Assembly: GCA_965262395.1 (NCBI GenBank)
Contig: OZ253531.1
Location: forward strand, 186,001 to 250,000
DNA length: 64,000 bases
Origin: CBDHFF01 sp965262395
Lineage (GTDB): Bacteria; Pseudomonadota; Alphaproteobacteria; Rickettsiales; Anaplasmataceae
Direction of reading: 5' to 3'
The notes beneath the pieces were generated by a model that had not been told where the DNA came from, ran no database searches, and saw nothing but the letters and a program-made list of their open reading frames with translations. Position numbers and translations under genes: made by a program. Positions 1 to 9,000 of this stretch are shown here, in pieces (the stretch's first letter is position 1; each line of letters starts with the position of its first letter).

Positions 1-971
1 TCATTAAAGGAGTTGTTGATTCGTCGGATATTCCATTGAATATAAGTCGTGAGACAGTGCAGAGTGACAAACATATCCCAGTGATCAAGAAAGCCCTTGT
101 ACGTAAAATAATGAAAGCCCTGAAGGATACCTGCAAGAGTGACTCGAATAAATATTTAGAATTCTGGCGTAATTTTGGTGAGATTTTCAAGGAAGGTATA
201 TGCGAAGCTTTGAATACACAGGATCGCAATGATATATTGGAAATATCTAAGTTTCACTCTATCAGCACCCCCGCAGAGCAATATATTAGTATTGATGATT
301 ATATAGAGAACATGGCAGATAATCAGCAAGAAGTATATTATCTGATTGGTGATAAAACAACAGATATTAGATCTAGTGCGCAACTTGAAGGCTTTGTAAG
401 TCGTGGTATAGATGTATTGTTGCTTGATGATCACGTTGATAAGTTCTGGACAATAAATACGAATGAATATAAGGGAAAAAGTTTGAAATCTATTACCTCT
501 TCAGGAATTGATCTTGATGAATTTGCACCTGAGTCATCAGAGAGTAAAGAAGAATCAAAAGAAGAAGAGAATAAAGTTAATGATGATGACCTACAAAAGT
601 TGATTGATTATATGACAGAGCAGCTCAAAGGCAAAGTGGACACTATACAAATTTCAAAGAAGCTGATTGGGAATCCAGCGTGTATTTCTTCTCATGCTGG
701 GGGTATGGACATTGGTATGCAACAATTCTTGAAAGAACAAAATCAATTAAAGACAGCAATGCCTAAGATAATGGAGATTAATCCGAAACATCAAATTATA
801 AAGGGTATGGCACATAGATTTGAAAAGAACGGCGCTGATGACCAGATGTTATCTATTTATACTTCCATGTTGTTTGATAATGCTTGTATATCTGAGAAAG
901 AGGCAGTTGCGGATTTTGCTACTTTCTTCAAAAATATGAATCATATTATGTTGAAGGCTCTGGATTCATAA
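1..971 (+). CDS. htpG: Molecular chaperone HtpG (Hsp90), C-terminal part
   Basis: ATP-dependent cytosolic Hsp90-family chaperone, cut by the left window edge. The frame is open from base 3 and gives about 322 residues. It starts inside the conserved middle domain: the motif KGVVDSSDIPLNISRE (about bases 6-53) matches the Hsp90 family signature region that contacts the ATP gamma-phosphate. It then runs through the rest of the middle domain and the C-terminal dimerisation domain, including a region reading AMPKIMEINPKH that resembles the usual HtpG M-x-R-I-L-E-x-N-P-x-H motif. An acidic Ser/Glu/Lys-rich linker lies at about bases 535-585, where HtpG proteins normally vary. The ATG/TTG codons inside this part are not true starts. 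Identification is by recognisable family motifs and is confident. Confidence 0.93.
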   Translation, partial: IKGVVDSSDIPLNISRETVQSDKHIPVIKKALVRKIMKALKDTCKSDSNKYLEFWRNFGEIFKEGICEALNTQDRNDILEISKFHSISTPAEQYISIDDYIENMADNQQEVYYLIGDKTTDIRSSAQLEGFVSRGIDVLLLDDHVDKFWTINTNEYKGKSLKSITSSGIDLDEFAPESSESKEESKEEENKVNDDDLQKLIDYMTEQLKGKVDTIQISKKLIGNPACISSHAGGMDIGMQQFLKEQNQLKTAMPKIMEINPKHQIIKGMAHRFEKNGADDQMLSIYTSMLFDNACISEKEAVADFATFFKNMNHIMLKALDS

Positions 972-1289
972 TTCATTTAATTATTGATGAAGGCAGAGTT
1001 AGTTTTTTATCAATGATTGAGTTTAATACATAGAGTATGACATGTAATACAGGTGTATTATGTGTCATTATTGATGAAGGCAGGGTTAGTTTTTTATCAA
1101 TGATTGAGTTTAATACATAGAGTATGAATTGATGAAGGCAGGGTTAGTTTTTTATCAATGATTGAGTTTAATACATAGAGTATGACATGTAATACAGGTG
1201 TATTATGTGTCATTTTCTGTGAATATTATTATAGTTGAGTTGAGCCAATTTCTTTAGCTGCGCTCATAGTGTAGGTAGAGGTAAGATGG
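972..1289. other. Repeat-filled spacer downstream of htpG
   Basis: No gene is seen. Most of the stretch is the three-copy tandem repeat described at 983-1214. The remaining 75 bases lead into the small ORF at 1290. Confidence 0.6.
983..1214. repeat. 87-bp tandem repeat, three copies (middle one truncated)
   Basis: Units begin ATTGATGAAGGCAG at 983, 1070 and 1128. The first and third are 87 bp; the middle one (58 bp) lacks the last 29 bp. The part missing from the middle copy is an inverted repeat (GACATGTAATACA / TGTATTATGTGTC, two-base loop, with two G-T type mismatches) at about 1038-1065 and 1183-1210. That hairpin could end htpG transcription, but no T-run follows it. Confidence 0.85.
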
Positions 1290-1439
1290 ATGAAAAGTGA
1301 ATTGACTAAAGAAGAGAAATTGAATGGGGATCGTGCAAGCAGGATAAAGCAATGTCTTCCTGGTTTGGTTCATTGGATTATGTGGTTTATAGGCACATCT
1401 CTTTTATTTGAGTTTATTATGAATTTAATCGTTAGTTGA
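1290..1439 (+). CDS. Small predicted membrane protein (49 aa)
   Basis: A short ORF, ATG to TGA, preceded by a purine-rich AGAGGTAAG. The product begins MKSELTKEEKLNGDRASR and has one hydrophobic segment at about residues 28-47 (WIMWFIGTSLLFEFIMNLIV). The charged N terminus followed by a single membrane span vaguely recalls small phage-type holins, but this is only an impression. The TTGACA box of the promoter for the next gene overlaps its stop codon. Coding status is uncertain because of its size. Confidence 0.4.
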   Translation: MKSELTKEEKLNGDRASRIKQCLPGLVHWIMWFIGTSLLFEFIMNLIVS

Positions 1440-1464
1440 CAAATTGCCAAAAAATAGATACAAT
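1436..1464 (+). promoter_or_regulatory. Sigma70-type promoter of the TIR gene
   Basis: TTGACA at 1436-1441, a 17-base spacer, TACAAT at 1459-1464. Predicted start of transcription near 1471, about 50 bases before the GTG start codon. Confidence 0.7.
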
Positions 1465-1519
1465 AAAGGATTGTCTATCCTGATGTTTCAGTTCTTCTGT
1501 TTTTAGGTGGGGAGCATAC

Positions 1520-2920
1520 GTGGTCGTTGTTGATTCTAGTGAAAAGCACTTTGCTACAGTGTTTGATTTATGGTGCTTTGTTAATGATAATGCTCAGGGC
1601 TCCCATTGTTATTTTGTTAGTCCTGACGATTGTGTAGTAAGTATTAATTTGGCTCATGATGTTGATAGCACACGTAATTTCGAGCATTTCAGTACATTCA
1701 TCAGTCGCTCTGGATCTGGTTATTTCCGTTTAACCAGGAATGAAGATGAACTTAAATTAATCTTGAACGATCCAATTGTTATATCTAAATCAAGAGAGAA
1801 GGGTAAGGAGGAAGTGAAGATGGATTTGAATCAATTTCCTAAGGAGGAGTCTTTGTTAGGTAGGTCGCTGTTGAGTGATATAGAATCTCCGAATTTGTCA
1901 CATATAATACTTAATAGTAAAAGTATGGGGTCAGCGCACATGGAGCTTATGCCATCCCTCAGAGGCATGGCACAGATTATGCATCCAGCGGTGTCACAAG
2001 CTTTTGATATTAGTTCTAAAGCGGAAATGGGATTGGAAATGCCTGCTATAATGGACTATAGGTCCTTGACTTTGCCTATAAATATAGGTGTAGAGTCAGC
2101 GCACATGGAGCGCATGCAATCGTCTCTCATAGATATGGCACAGACTATAAGCGCAGTCTCTCCTACTGCCGTTAAGATAAGGCCAGCAGGCAGCTTTGCT
2201 GCTGACGCATATATCTCCGAAATTAAGGAGCGGAGAGAGCATGAAGAGACGATGGAGGATCTGGCTCAGCAGGGGCTGGAGATGCATCAGGAAGCCATCG
2301 ACAAGCAGGAAATACAAGAGAAAGAGAAGGAGCAATTAATAGAAAATGCTGTTGCTAGGGGTGTGAGTGAAGTAATTAGTAAATTAGATAAAGATAATGT
2401 AATCGTTAAAGATAACGAGGTAAAGATTAAGGATTCTAAGAGATGTATTAATGAGGGGGGAGATAAATATTATATGAGTGATAATATCAAAGTTTTTATC
2501 AGCTACTGTAGCGAAGATGGAGTGCAAAGTGCTAAAGAGTTGAAGAATATTTTAAATACAAAAGATGGTGTTGGCTGTTTTTTTGCACAAGATGATATTC
2601 TATATGGTGACGATCTCTTAGGGAAGATGGATGAGGCGTTGAATTCCATGAATGTTTTTATTCCAATAATGACTGCTCAATATTCTCAAAGTAAATGGTG
2701 TATGTATGAATTGGGCTATGCTAGAAGAAGGCAGAATCAAGACAATAATATTAGTATTGTACCAATTAAAGTTGGCAATGAACCTGACAAGGATTTCTTA
2801 TTTGGGAAATATATAGATTGGGATGAGATTAGAGAATCTGCTGACACTAGAGATGTTGCTGAGGTAGCTGCAGAATTCATAGAGAAAGTTATTGATCGCA
2901 AACACCGCCCGAGAGAATAG
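1520..2920 (+). CDS. TIR-domain protein
   Basis: 466-residue protein with a C-terminal TIR domain at about residues 320-445. The domain opens IKVFISYCSEDG, has a DD-x-L-Y-G-D-D loop and the motif SKWCMYELGYA, in which Glu397 sits where the catalytic glutamate of TIR NAD hydrolases is found. Known TIR proteins either cleave NAD+ (defence or host-directed effectors) or act as adaptors; which applies here is inference. The first 300 residues match nothing I know. They contain an imperfect internal repeat beginning SAHME at about residues 140 and 193, and a charged helical stretch at about 236-285. Start is GTG at 1520 behind AGGTGGGGAG. It has its own strong promoter and is not obviously part of an operon. 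The 3' end, including the stop, lies in a 101-bp tandem duplication. Not linked here to SLOG, Thoeris or CBASS partners. Confidence 0.85.
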   Translation: MVVVDSSEKHFATVFDLWCFVNDNAQGSHCYFVSPDDCVVSINLAHDVDSTRNFEHFSTFISRSGSGYFRLTRNEDELKLILNDPIVISKSREKGKEEVKMDLNQFPKEESLLGRSLLSDIESPNLSHIILNSKSMGSAHMELMPSLRGMAQIMHPAVSQAFDISSKAEMGLEMPAIMDYRSLTLPINIGVESAHMERMQSSLIDMAQTISAVSPTAVKIRPAGSFAADAYISEIKERREHEETMEDLAQQGLEMHQEAIDKQEIQEKEKEQLIENAVARGVSEVISKLDKDNVIVKDNEVKIKDSKRCINEGGDKYYMSDNIKVFISYCSEDGVQSAKELKNILNTKDGVGCFFAQDDILYGDDLLGKMDEALNSMNVFIPIMTAQYSQSKWCMYELGYARRRQNQDNNISIVPIKVGNEPDKDFLFGKYIDWDEIRESADTRDVAEVAAEFIEKVIDRKHRPRE

Positions 2921-3045
2921 TTCTTGTTGTGTTGTGATCAACAATGCTTTGAGATGTTGCTGAGGTAGCTGCAGAACATAGAGAAAGTTATTGATCGCAA
3001 ACACCGAGAGAATAGTTCTTGTTGTGTTGTGATCAACAATGCTTT
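2850..3045. repeat. 101-bp tandem duplication over the TIR gene 3' end
   Basis: Copy 1 (2850-2950) encodes the last 23 residues and stop of the TIR protein. Copy 2 (2951-3045) repeats it with two small deletions and is untranslated. Each copy ends with TTGTTG...CAACAA, a weak hairpin. Confidence 0.9.
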
Positions 3046-3079
3046 AGTTTAAAACTAATATTTTTTATCCGGCTGTTGT

Positions 3080-3700
3080 ATGATAGGGAAACTTAGAGGA
3101 ATTGTAGATAGCATAGGTGTTGGCCATGTTATATTAGATGTAAATGGTGTCGGCTATGTGGTCAACCTTCCTGAAAACATAGTGAATAGCTGTAGTACAG
3201 GGGAAGAAAAGGTTTTTATAATTGAAACTTGTATGCGTGAAAACGATATCCAGCTTTATGGTACATTGACGTCAGAGGAAATGCTTTGGTTGCGTCTATT
3301 GGTAAAAGTATCTGGGGTTAGCTATAAGATAGCCAATGCCTTATTAGGGAGGCTTAATATTGCTACAATACATAGTTCAATATTGCAGAATAGAGCGGAT
3401 TGTTTAAAAGTTCCTGGTGTTGGTCCGAAATTAGCAGGTAGAATCATTTCAGAATTACAAAGCCAAGTTGCTAAGATGCCTAACAGTCGCGGCGATAGTG
3501 TTGCATCCAGCCAAGATGTCGAATTGGGCAATGATCTAAGTGCTGGAAATAAAGCTCTTGATGCAGTTTCTGCATTAACTAATCTTGGCTATGAGTATGC
3601 TGCAAGCTTAAGCATAGTTAATAACATTCTACAGCATAATAAAGATTCATCTCTTGAGGATATTATACGTCAATCTTTAGCTATGTTTGCAAAGATATAA
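3080..3700 (+). CDS. ruvA: Holliday junction branch migration protein RuvA
   Basis: 206 residues, the normal RuvA length. RuvA binds four-way DNA junctions as a tetramer and loads the RuvB ATPase, and with RuvC resolves recombination intermediates. Visible features: an N-terminal OB-fold opening MIGKLRGIVDSIG and VNGVGYVVNLP, the acidic-pin region, two helix-hairpin-helix motifs (VSGVSYKIANALL and VPGVGPKLAGRII), and a C-terminal domain III (ALDAVSALTNLGYEYAASL) that contacts RuvB. Start is ATG at 3080 with a poor ribosome site. ruvB and ruvC are not next to it in this window. A small inverted repeat TTCGC-AAT-GCGAA lies just after the stop (about 3708-3720). Confidence 0.96.
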   Translation: MIGKLRGIVDSIGVGHVILDVNGVGYVVNLPENIVNSCSTGEEKVFIIETCMRENDIQLYGTLTSEEMLWLRLLVKVSGVSYKIANALLGRLNIATIHSSILQNRADCLKVPGVGPKLAGRIISELQSQVAKMPNSRGDSVASSQDVELGNDLSAGNKALDAVSALTNLGYEYAASLSIVNNILQHNKDSSLEDIIRQSLAMFAKI

Positions 3701-3745
3701 ACAGTATGTTCGCAATGCGAATAAATTATCATTTATAGTATAGAT

Positions 3746-3774
3746 TTGATTTATTTTAATATTTGTACTATAAT
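3746..3774 (+). promoter_or_regulatory. Sigma70-type promoter
   Basis: TTGATT at 3746-3751, 17 bases, TATAAT at 3769-3774. Predicted transcription start near 3781, which makes the GTG at 3811 the plausible start of the next gene. Confidence 0.65.
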
Positions 3775-3810
3775 AAGGGGTTATATTCCTCTTTTCAGTG
3801 GATAATTCTT

Positions 3811-5604
3811 GTGAGTGCCGAACCAAATGATCAGGTGGTGAACGACGATGAATTAGGTTTGTCGGAATCAGAGACCCAAGAGGAGAAAGTTGCAAGGGAT
3901 AATTTTGATGCCTATCATCGCATAATTGATGGCATACAAGATGTACACATATATTCTAGAGAAATCGCTGATAAGCTAGCAAAAATTCCTGTGCCAGAGG
4001 AAAAAAAGGGAATTAAAGCGCTCATTATTGAATTCTTTCAAGATAGAAGCACAGATGGTAATAATCAGAAGGTGATTGAGGGTATTAGTGATGTACGAGC
4101 GTACTCTAGAGATGAGGCTAGGGATCTGGAAAGCTCTGCTGCGTCATATACTAAGAAAAAAATCAAGGACATGGTTGTGCAACTTCTCCGAGATAAGAAT
4201 AAAGGCAAAGGTAAAGGTAAAGGCAAAGGCAATCAAGTAGCGGTTTATGATCTAAGGGAGTTATATCATGAGATTGTATTATTTGAGCTAAATGAAGTGG
4301 ATATTAATAGTTCAAATCCGAAGCTTAAGGCTTTTATTGCTGCTTTGAATGAGGCAAAGAAGTCTAACTTAATCAATGATGAGGAGTATCAGAAATATTG
4401 TAAGGATATTAATGCTGCTCATGTAGAAGAGGGTATTACTAATGGTAATTCGACCGTTGGGGGTCATGTTGCTTTCCTTGGGAGATATGCGTCTAATACT
4501 AGGATAGGTAAGGAGATGCGTAGAACGGTAGATCCAGGTGTTGTAGAGACCACTCTTAATATAGTTAAATACATGAGTAAGATGCATTGTGGTTATATCC
4601 CAAAATCTGTTAGCAGGGGAGAGAATCAATATTACAGAAAAGATAGCATAATTTATAATTCTAATGGTCAAGCATGTTATGCATTGGCCACTAAGGGAGT
4701 TCTGTCTTTATTAGTGCCAGGTAGCGATCCTTGGCCGAAAATAAGGACAGTATTCACAAAAAGTGAATTGCAGAAATTATTCAGTGATAGTCGTGTAAAT
4801 GCATACAATAAACATGATCCTGTGTACACAAGCGTTAATTCAGCAGTTTCGATAGAAGATTTCATTGCTAAAAGACCACAGATATCAGAAACCAAAGATG
4901 ATATATCCGTGCCTCCCAAAGATCCAAATGATGTATCTGTGCCTCCCAAAGATCCAAATGATGTATCTGTGCCTCCCAAAGATCCAAATGATGTATCCGT
5001 GCCTCCCAAAGATCCAAATGATCTGACAACGCCAAGTGATGTTAAAAAAGAACCATCAACAGGAGTTAAAAATTCTACACACTCATTACCAAAGATAGCT
5101 AGTAGTTCTACGCCTATCAAGTCTTCTGTGGCATCTAAATTTAAGAAGGCATTAAGGCCGTTATTAGCTTTTTTTCTTCGTGGGTTCCTTGGTATTGCTC
5201 GTATCTTTTTTGCAGTAAAGAATAAGATCGTTAATGCTTACAAGAATGTGGCTCGCTCTTTACGTAAGGCACTCTCTAGAAAGTCAGATAATAAAATAAA
5301 TCATAAGGGTTCAGCTTCTCAGGAGCAAGATATTCCTGAAAATGAAACAAGCAAGACGTTAGATTCAGAAAAAGATTTGAGTGGTAATGATGAGCCTGCT
5401 GTACAGGAAGAAGATACAGTGGATGACCATGATCAATTTAAGCAGGATGATGAGATATCTCCTGAGGTTGAGGATATTGTTTCTTATATCTCTGCAGAAG
5501 ACTTAATTAATGTAAGTGAATTGTTAAATAAGGATGAGGTGCCAAATGCATCAGAGATTCATGCAATTAGTGTAGCAACAAAAGAAGAGGTTGGTCGAGA
5601 ATAA
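3811..5604 (+). CDS. Unknown repeat-containing protein (597 aa)
   Basis: Not recognised. The frame is open from 3763, but a promoter -10 box lies at 3769-3774, so I place the start at GTG 3811 (MSAEPNDQVVND). The N-terminal third has a duplicated module of about 55 residues (IIDGIQDVHIYSRE... and VIEGISDVRAYSRD...). This is followed by a KGKGKGKGKG tract (about 4201-4232), a middle region around 4260-4860, four copies of the decapeptide DVSVPPKDPN (30-bp units at about 4906-5020), a basic hydrophobic stretch at about 5145-5215 (LAFFLRGFLGIARIFFAV) that could be membrane-associated, and a strongly acidic tail. The build (disordered, modular, acidic, with low-complexity expansions) resembles secreted effectors of intracellular bacteria, but this is inference. 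No catalytic motif is seen. Confidence 0.75.
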   Translation: MSAEPNDQVVNDDELGLSESETQEEKVARDNFDAYHRIIDGIQDVHIYSREIADKLAKIPVPEEKKGIKALIIEFFQDRSTDGNNQKVIEGISDVRAYSRDEARDLESSAASYTKKKIKDMVVQLLRDKNKGKGKGKGKGNQVAVYDLRELYHEIVLFELNEVDINSSNPKLKAFIAALNEAKKSNLINDEEYQKYCKDINAAHVEEGITNGNSTVGGHVAFLGRYASNTRIGKEMRRTVDPGVVETTLNIVKYMSKMHCGYIPKSVSRGENQYYRKDSIIYNSNGQACYALATKGVLSLLVPGSDPWPKIRTVFTKSELQKLFSDSRVNAYNKHDPVYTSVNSAVSIEDFIAKRPQISETKDDISVPPKDPNDVSVPPKDPNDVSVPPKDPNDVSVPPKDPNDLTTPSDVKKEPSTGVKNSTHSLPKIASSSTPIKSSVASKFKKALRPLLAFFLRGFLGIARIFFAVKNKIVNAYKNVARSLRKALSRKSDNKINHKGSASQEQDIPENETSKTLDSEKDLSGNDEPAVQEEDTVDDHDQFKQDDEISPEVEDIVSYISAEDLINVSELLNKDEVPNASEIHAISVATKEEVGRE

Positions 5605-6035
5605 TGTTGTTCCGATGGTCGGCATGCATCTTGTTTTCTTCATTGACGAGATAAGGTTTAGTATGAGTTGGTATATAAAAATAATATTAGATTGCGATAT
5701 ATATTGAATATTGCTGTGTTTTATTATAAACTATACTTTAGTAAAAGTAATTTGATTGTGAGTGCAGAATTATTTCAATGTAGGAAGCTTATGAAATATC
5801 TTTGCTTTCCCTTTATCTGTAAGTCATGACTCTTCTAACGGGCGATGTATAATCATAATAATTATATTGAGGCTTGTCTAATTTTACTGCATATGTTATC
5901 ATCCTTAACTAAGGGTATTGAAACAATCTGTAGTGGTTTCCTAGTAATTTGTTAATCATTGGATGCTATCATTCCCAAATGACTGGAAAGTTCGCAGTTA
6001 TGTGAAATAATTGAATTATTTGTAGAGAGTGGAAT
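5605..6035. other. Intergenic, no gene seen
   Basis: About 430 bases with stops in all frames. The ATG at 6036 has a purine-rich AGAGAGTGGA just upstream. I see no convincing promoter match and no RNA gene. Confidence 0.5.
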
Positions 6036-9000
6036 ATGTCTATTAAGTGTTATAAATACGATGGTTATAGTTTTGAGTTAGATGCGGAGAACTTGCAAAA
6101 CGCTTCGAATGAAGTGTCTGGGGTTGATAGAATTGACAATCCAATAACTGGTGCGGACTTTGCTAGTGAGTTACATCGATTGGCACCTTTGATGTCTGTC
6201 TTATTAAAATCACCAGATATAGGTTCAGGCAATGATAAGGCTTTATCACAGTTACTTACTAGTGTTTCTGGCTCTATAATAGAGAAGAACGTAAGGGTGA
6301 TTAATGAAAAAGATTTTGTAGCTGATTTTGAAAAGAATAGACAGGAGCCTGCGGACAAGATAGTATCAGAAAAAGAAAAAGAAGACACGCCAGAGAGCAA
6401 GATAAAAACAGTAGAGAAGCCGCCGTTAGAAGGTCGTGAATTGCGCGTTAGTACTAGTGAAACAATCTTTGATGACAAAAGGAAAAACCTTAAATCTCCT
6501 CGAGCTCTCTCAGTGTATAAGTTTTTTACGCCTGCGATTGTTGTGTCTGCTTCAAACGACAAGGCCAAAGCAGAAAAGTTTGATGGACAGTATGTTCAGA
6601 ACTTCTATAAATTCAGAGATGTTGTAGAAGGTATTGCAAAGAATGTTGCTCTGGCTAGTCAGGCACCTGCGGCACCTGCGGCACCTAAGGCGCAGGATAT
6701 TCTTGAAGGAGATCCTTTGTCATATGATCTATTGCAACCTTCGGATGTGGCTATTGATATTTTGAGAATGCGTTCTGATATTGCTGAATTTGTTGTTCAT
6801 GCTAAAAAAGACTGGGCTAAAGAGGCTTTAAAAACTCAAACTGCTGGTAAAGGTATAGTAAAACTAGCTAGCGCCCTAGAGGGATGGTGTGAAAGAGCGA
6901 CCATTAATGTGGAGAATTATTATGGTGCTGCAGCAGGTGAGCAGCATACTGCAAATCTTGAGTTGCTAACTAATATTTCAGAATTGAATGACATTCTTGC
7001 TGATAATATTCCTGTTAAAGACCCAGACGGTAATAAGTTGACAAGGGATGGTGACCTGACAATAGCTTCTATGCTTGTTAGATATGAAGTTTTTGCAAAG
7101 ATATTTAAAGACTGCAACAAAGTGGTGAAGGATACTGCAGAATACAAAGCTTATGAGGCGTCTAGCAATGATTTGCATACACTTGTCTCTAAAAATCTAA
7201 CAAAGAAATTTGTTGTTGGCGGACCAGGTAGTGCTGAATTTGTTGCAGACCAGGCACTGAGTGAGGAATTCCTTCACAGGGGAGTAAATAAGGGGATAAA
7301 GCCTGCTCCTACTCCTACTCCTGCTGCTACTTCTACTTCTACTCCTGCTGCTGCTCCTGCTTCTGGATCTACATCATTAAAAGATGTAAGAGAGGCTCTT
7401 GTGAACGCCAAAAAATCTTACGTACAGAGAAGCAAAGATATATCAGTTGAGCCTTCTGAACATCTTGACGAGTCCAAGGTATGGATTCCTGGTCTTGATG
7501 ACGTAACAGATGCATTGAATGCTGAGCTTAAGGACTATATTGCGAATGTGAAAACAGTAGAAGATTTTTATACAAGAAGTGTTGTAGTTAAACCGAGTGA
7601 TGACAAGAGTAGTAGTGCGTTTGTATTGCCAGATGGTGTGGCTGAAGTATCTATCACGTATGGTAAGGATAAGATCGCCTTTACTAATGCTCAAGACATA
7701 ATTAAGTGGAAAGATAATACAATAGAAGGTTTATTAAAAAAGATGAGTGACGCTAGAGCTCAAGCAAGTGATGTTGCTGGCCATGTAGCGGATATTGCTT
7801 GTATTAGACGTAATAGCATTGTTAAAAAAGATGAGACAAATCTTGCAGAGGCAATAGGTCAACACAAGAACCTTCCAAAGGACATTAAAACGCAATTAGC
7901 ACACCTTAAGAATGGGGAAGAAGCAAAAGAGCCAGCTAAAGCTGCAGAAGAGGGAGCTGCGACTGCGACTGCACCTGCACCTGCGGCCGCACCTGAAGCC
8001 TCGACTAAACTCACTGATGATGAGAAAGTGACTAAGATAAAGGAATTGGAAGATAAAATTGCATTAGATAAGCAAGAAAAGCAGAGTAAGGCTGAGGTGG
8101 TAAAAGATAGCTTTGCTTGGAATAAAGCAAATGCATCTACTAGTGACGTTGCTAATAAAGCTGTGAATGATTTTCAAGTAATGAAAGAATCTTACGTAAG
8201 TTCTTTTGACAGGATTAAACAGAATGTTGATACCTCTTTATCGCTTAAAACCATCAGATCGGTTGATGAGCTTGTAAAGGCTGACAACGAGCGTGCTGAG
8301 AATGTGCGAGAATTTGAGACTTTGGCAGGATATAGGAAAGTTAGTCAAGCAGTGGTTGAGGAAGCACGTGTTGGTGAAGAGGTAGTAAGAGTATCATTCT
8401 CTGGGACTGCTGCTGATCATTTTGGTTCCTATGAGAAATTAGATGGGGCTAATAGGAAATTGGCAGATATATATGTTAATCTTGCCAAAGATCAAGCGAG
8501 TGTTGTTGCAAAAGCCAATCAAGAAGTTCTAAAAGTACAATTAGGCTTGGCGACTGACAAACCAAAGCTGGTTGCGTCGATAAAAGAAGAGGCACGGGCA
8601 AAAATAACAACAATCACTGAGAATGCAGATAAGAAAATTAAGGGTATTGAAGAAGATCTTCGTACATCAATTGACAGAAAGGTTGGAATTAGTGAGAGTA
8701 GTAAGCAAGCGCTAAGCAAGAAAACTGTTGATGCTAAGGTAGGATATGTAAAACGTTCCGCGCAATTAGGGAGAGAGAATATAGAGGGTAATACTAAGGA
8801 ATTACTTGGTATACTTAAGGTAGAGCGTGATGAGGCCGCAAATAGCCGTGACGAAGGATTAGTTTTAGTTTCCGCAGGAAATTACGATAAGGATGAGAAA
8901 GATGTTGAATTTGGAAAAATTAGGACTAAATTTCAAGAAACTAAAGCAGTGCATGATGAGCAAGAGCGTGAGATCAAAGTGCTTGCGAAAAATGCTAAGC

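Noticed and set aside
4677..5120. 147-codon open frame on the minus strand
   Set aside because: Antisense of the decapeptide repeat region of the 597-aa protein.
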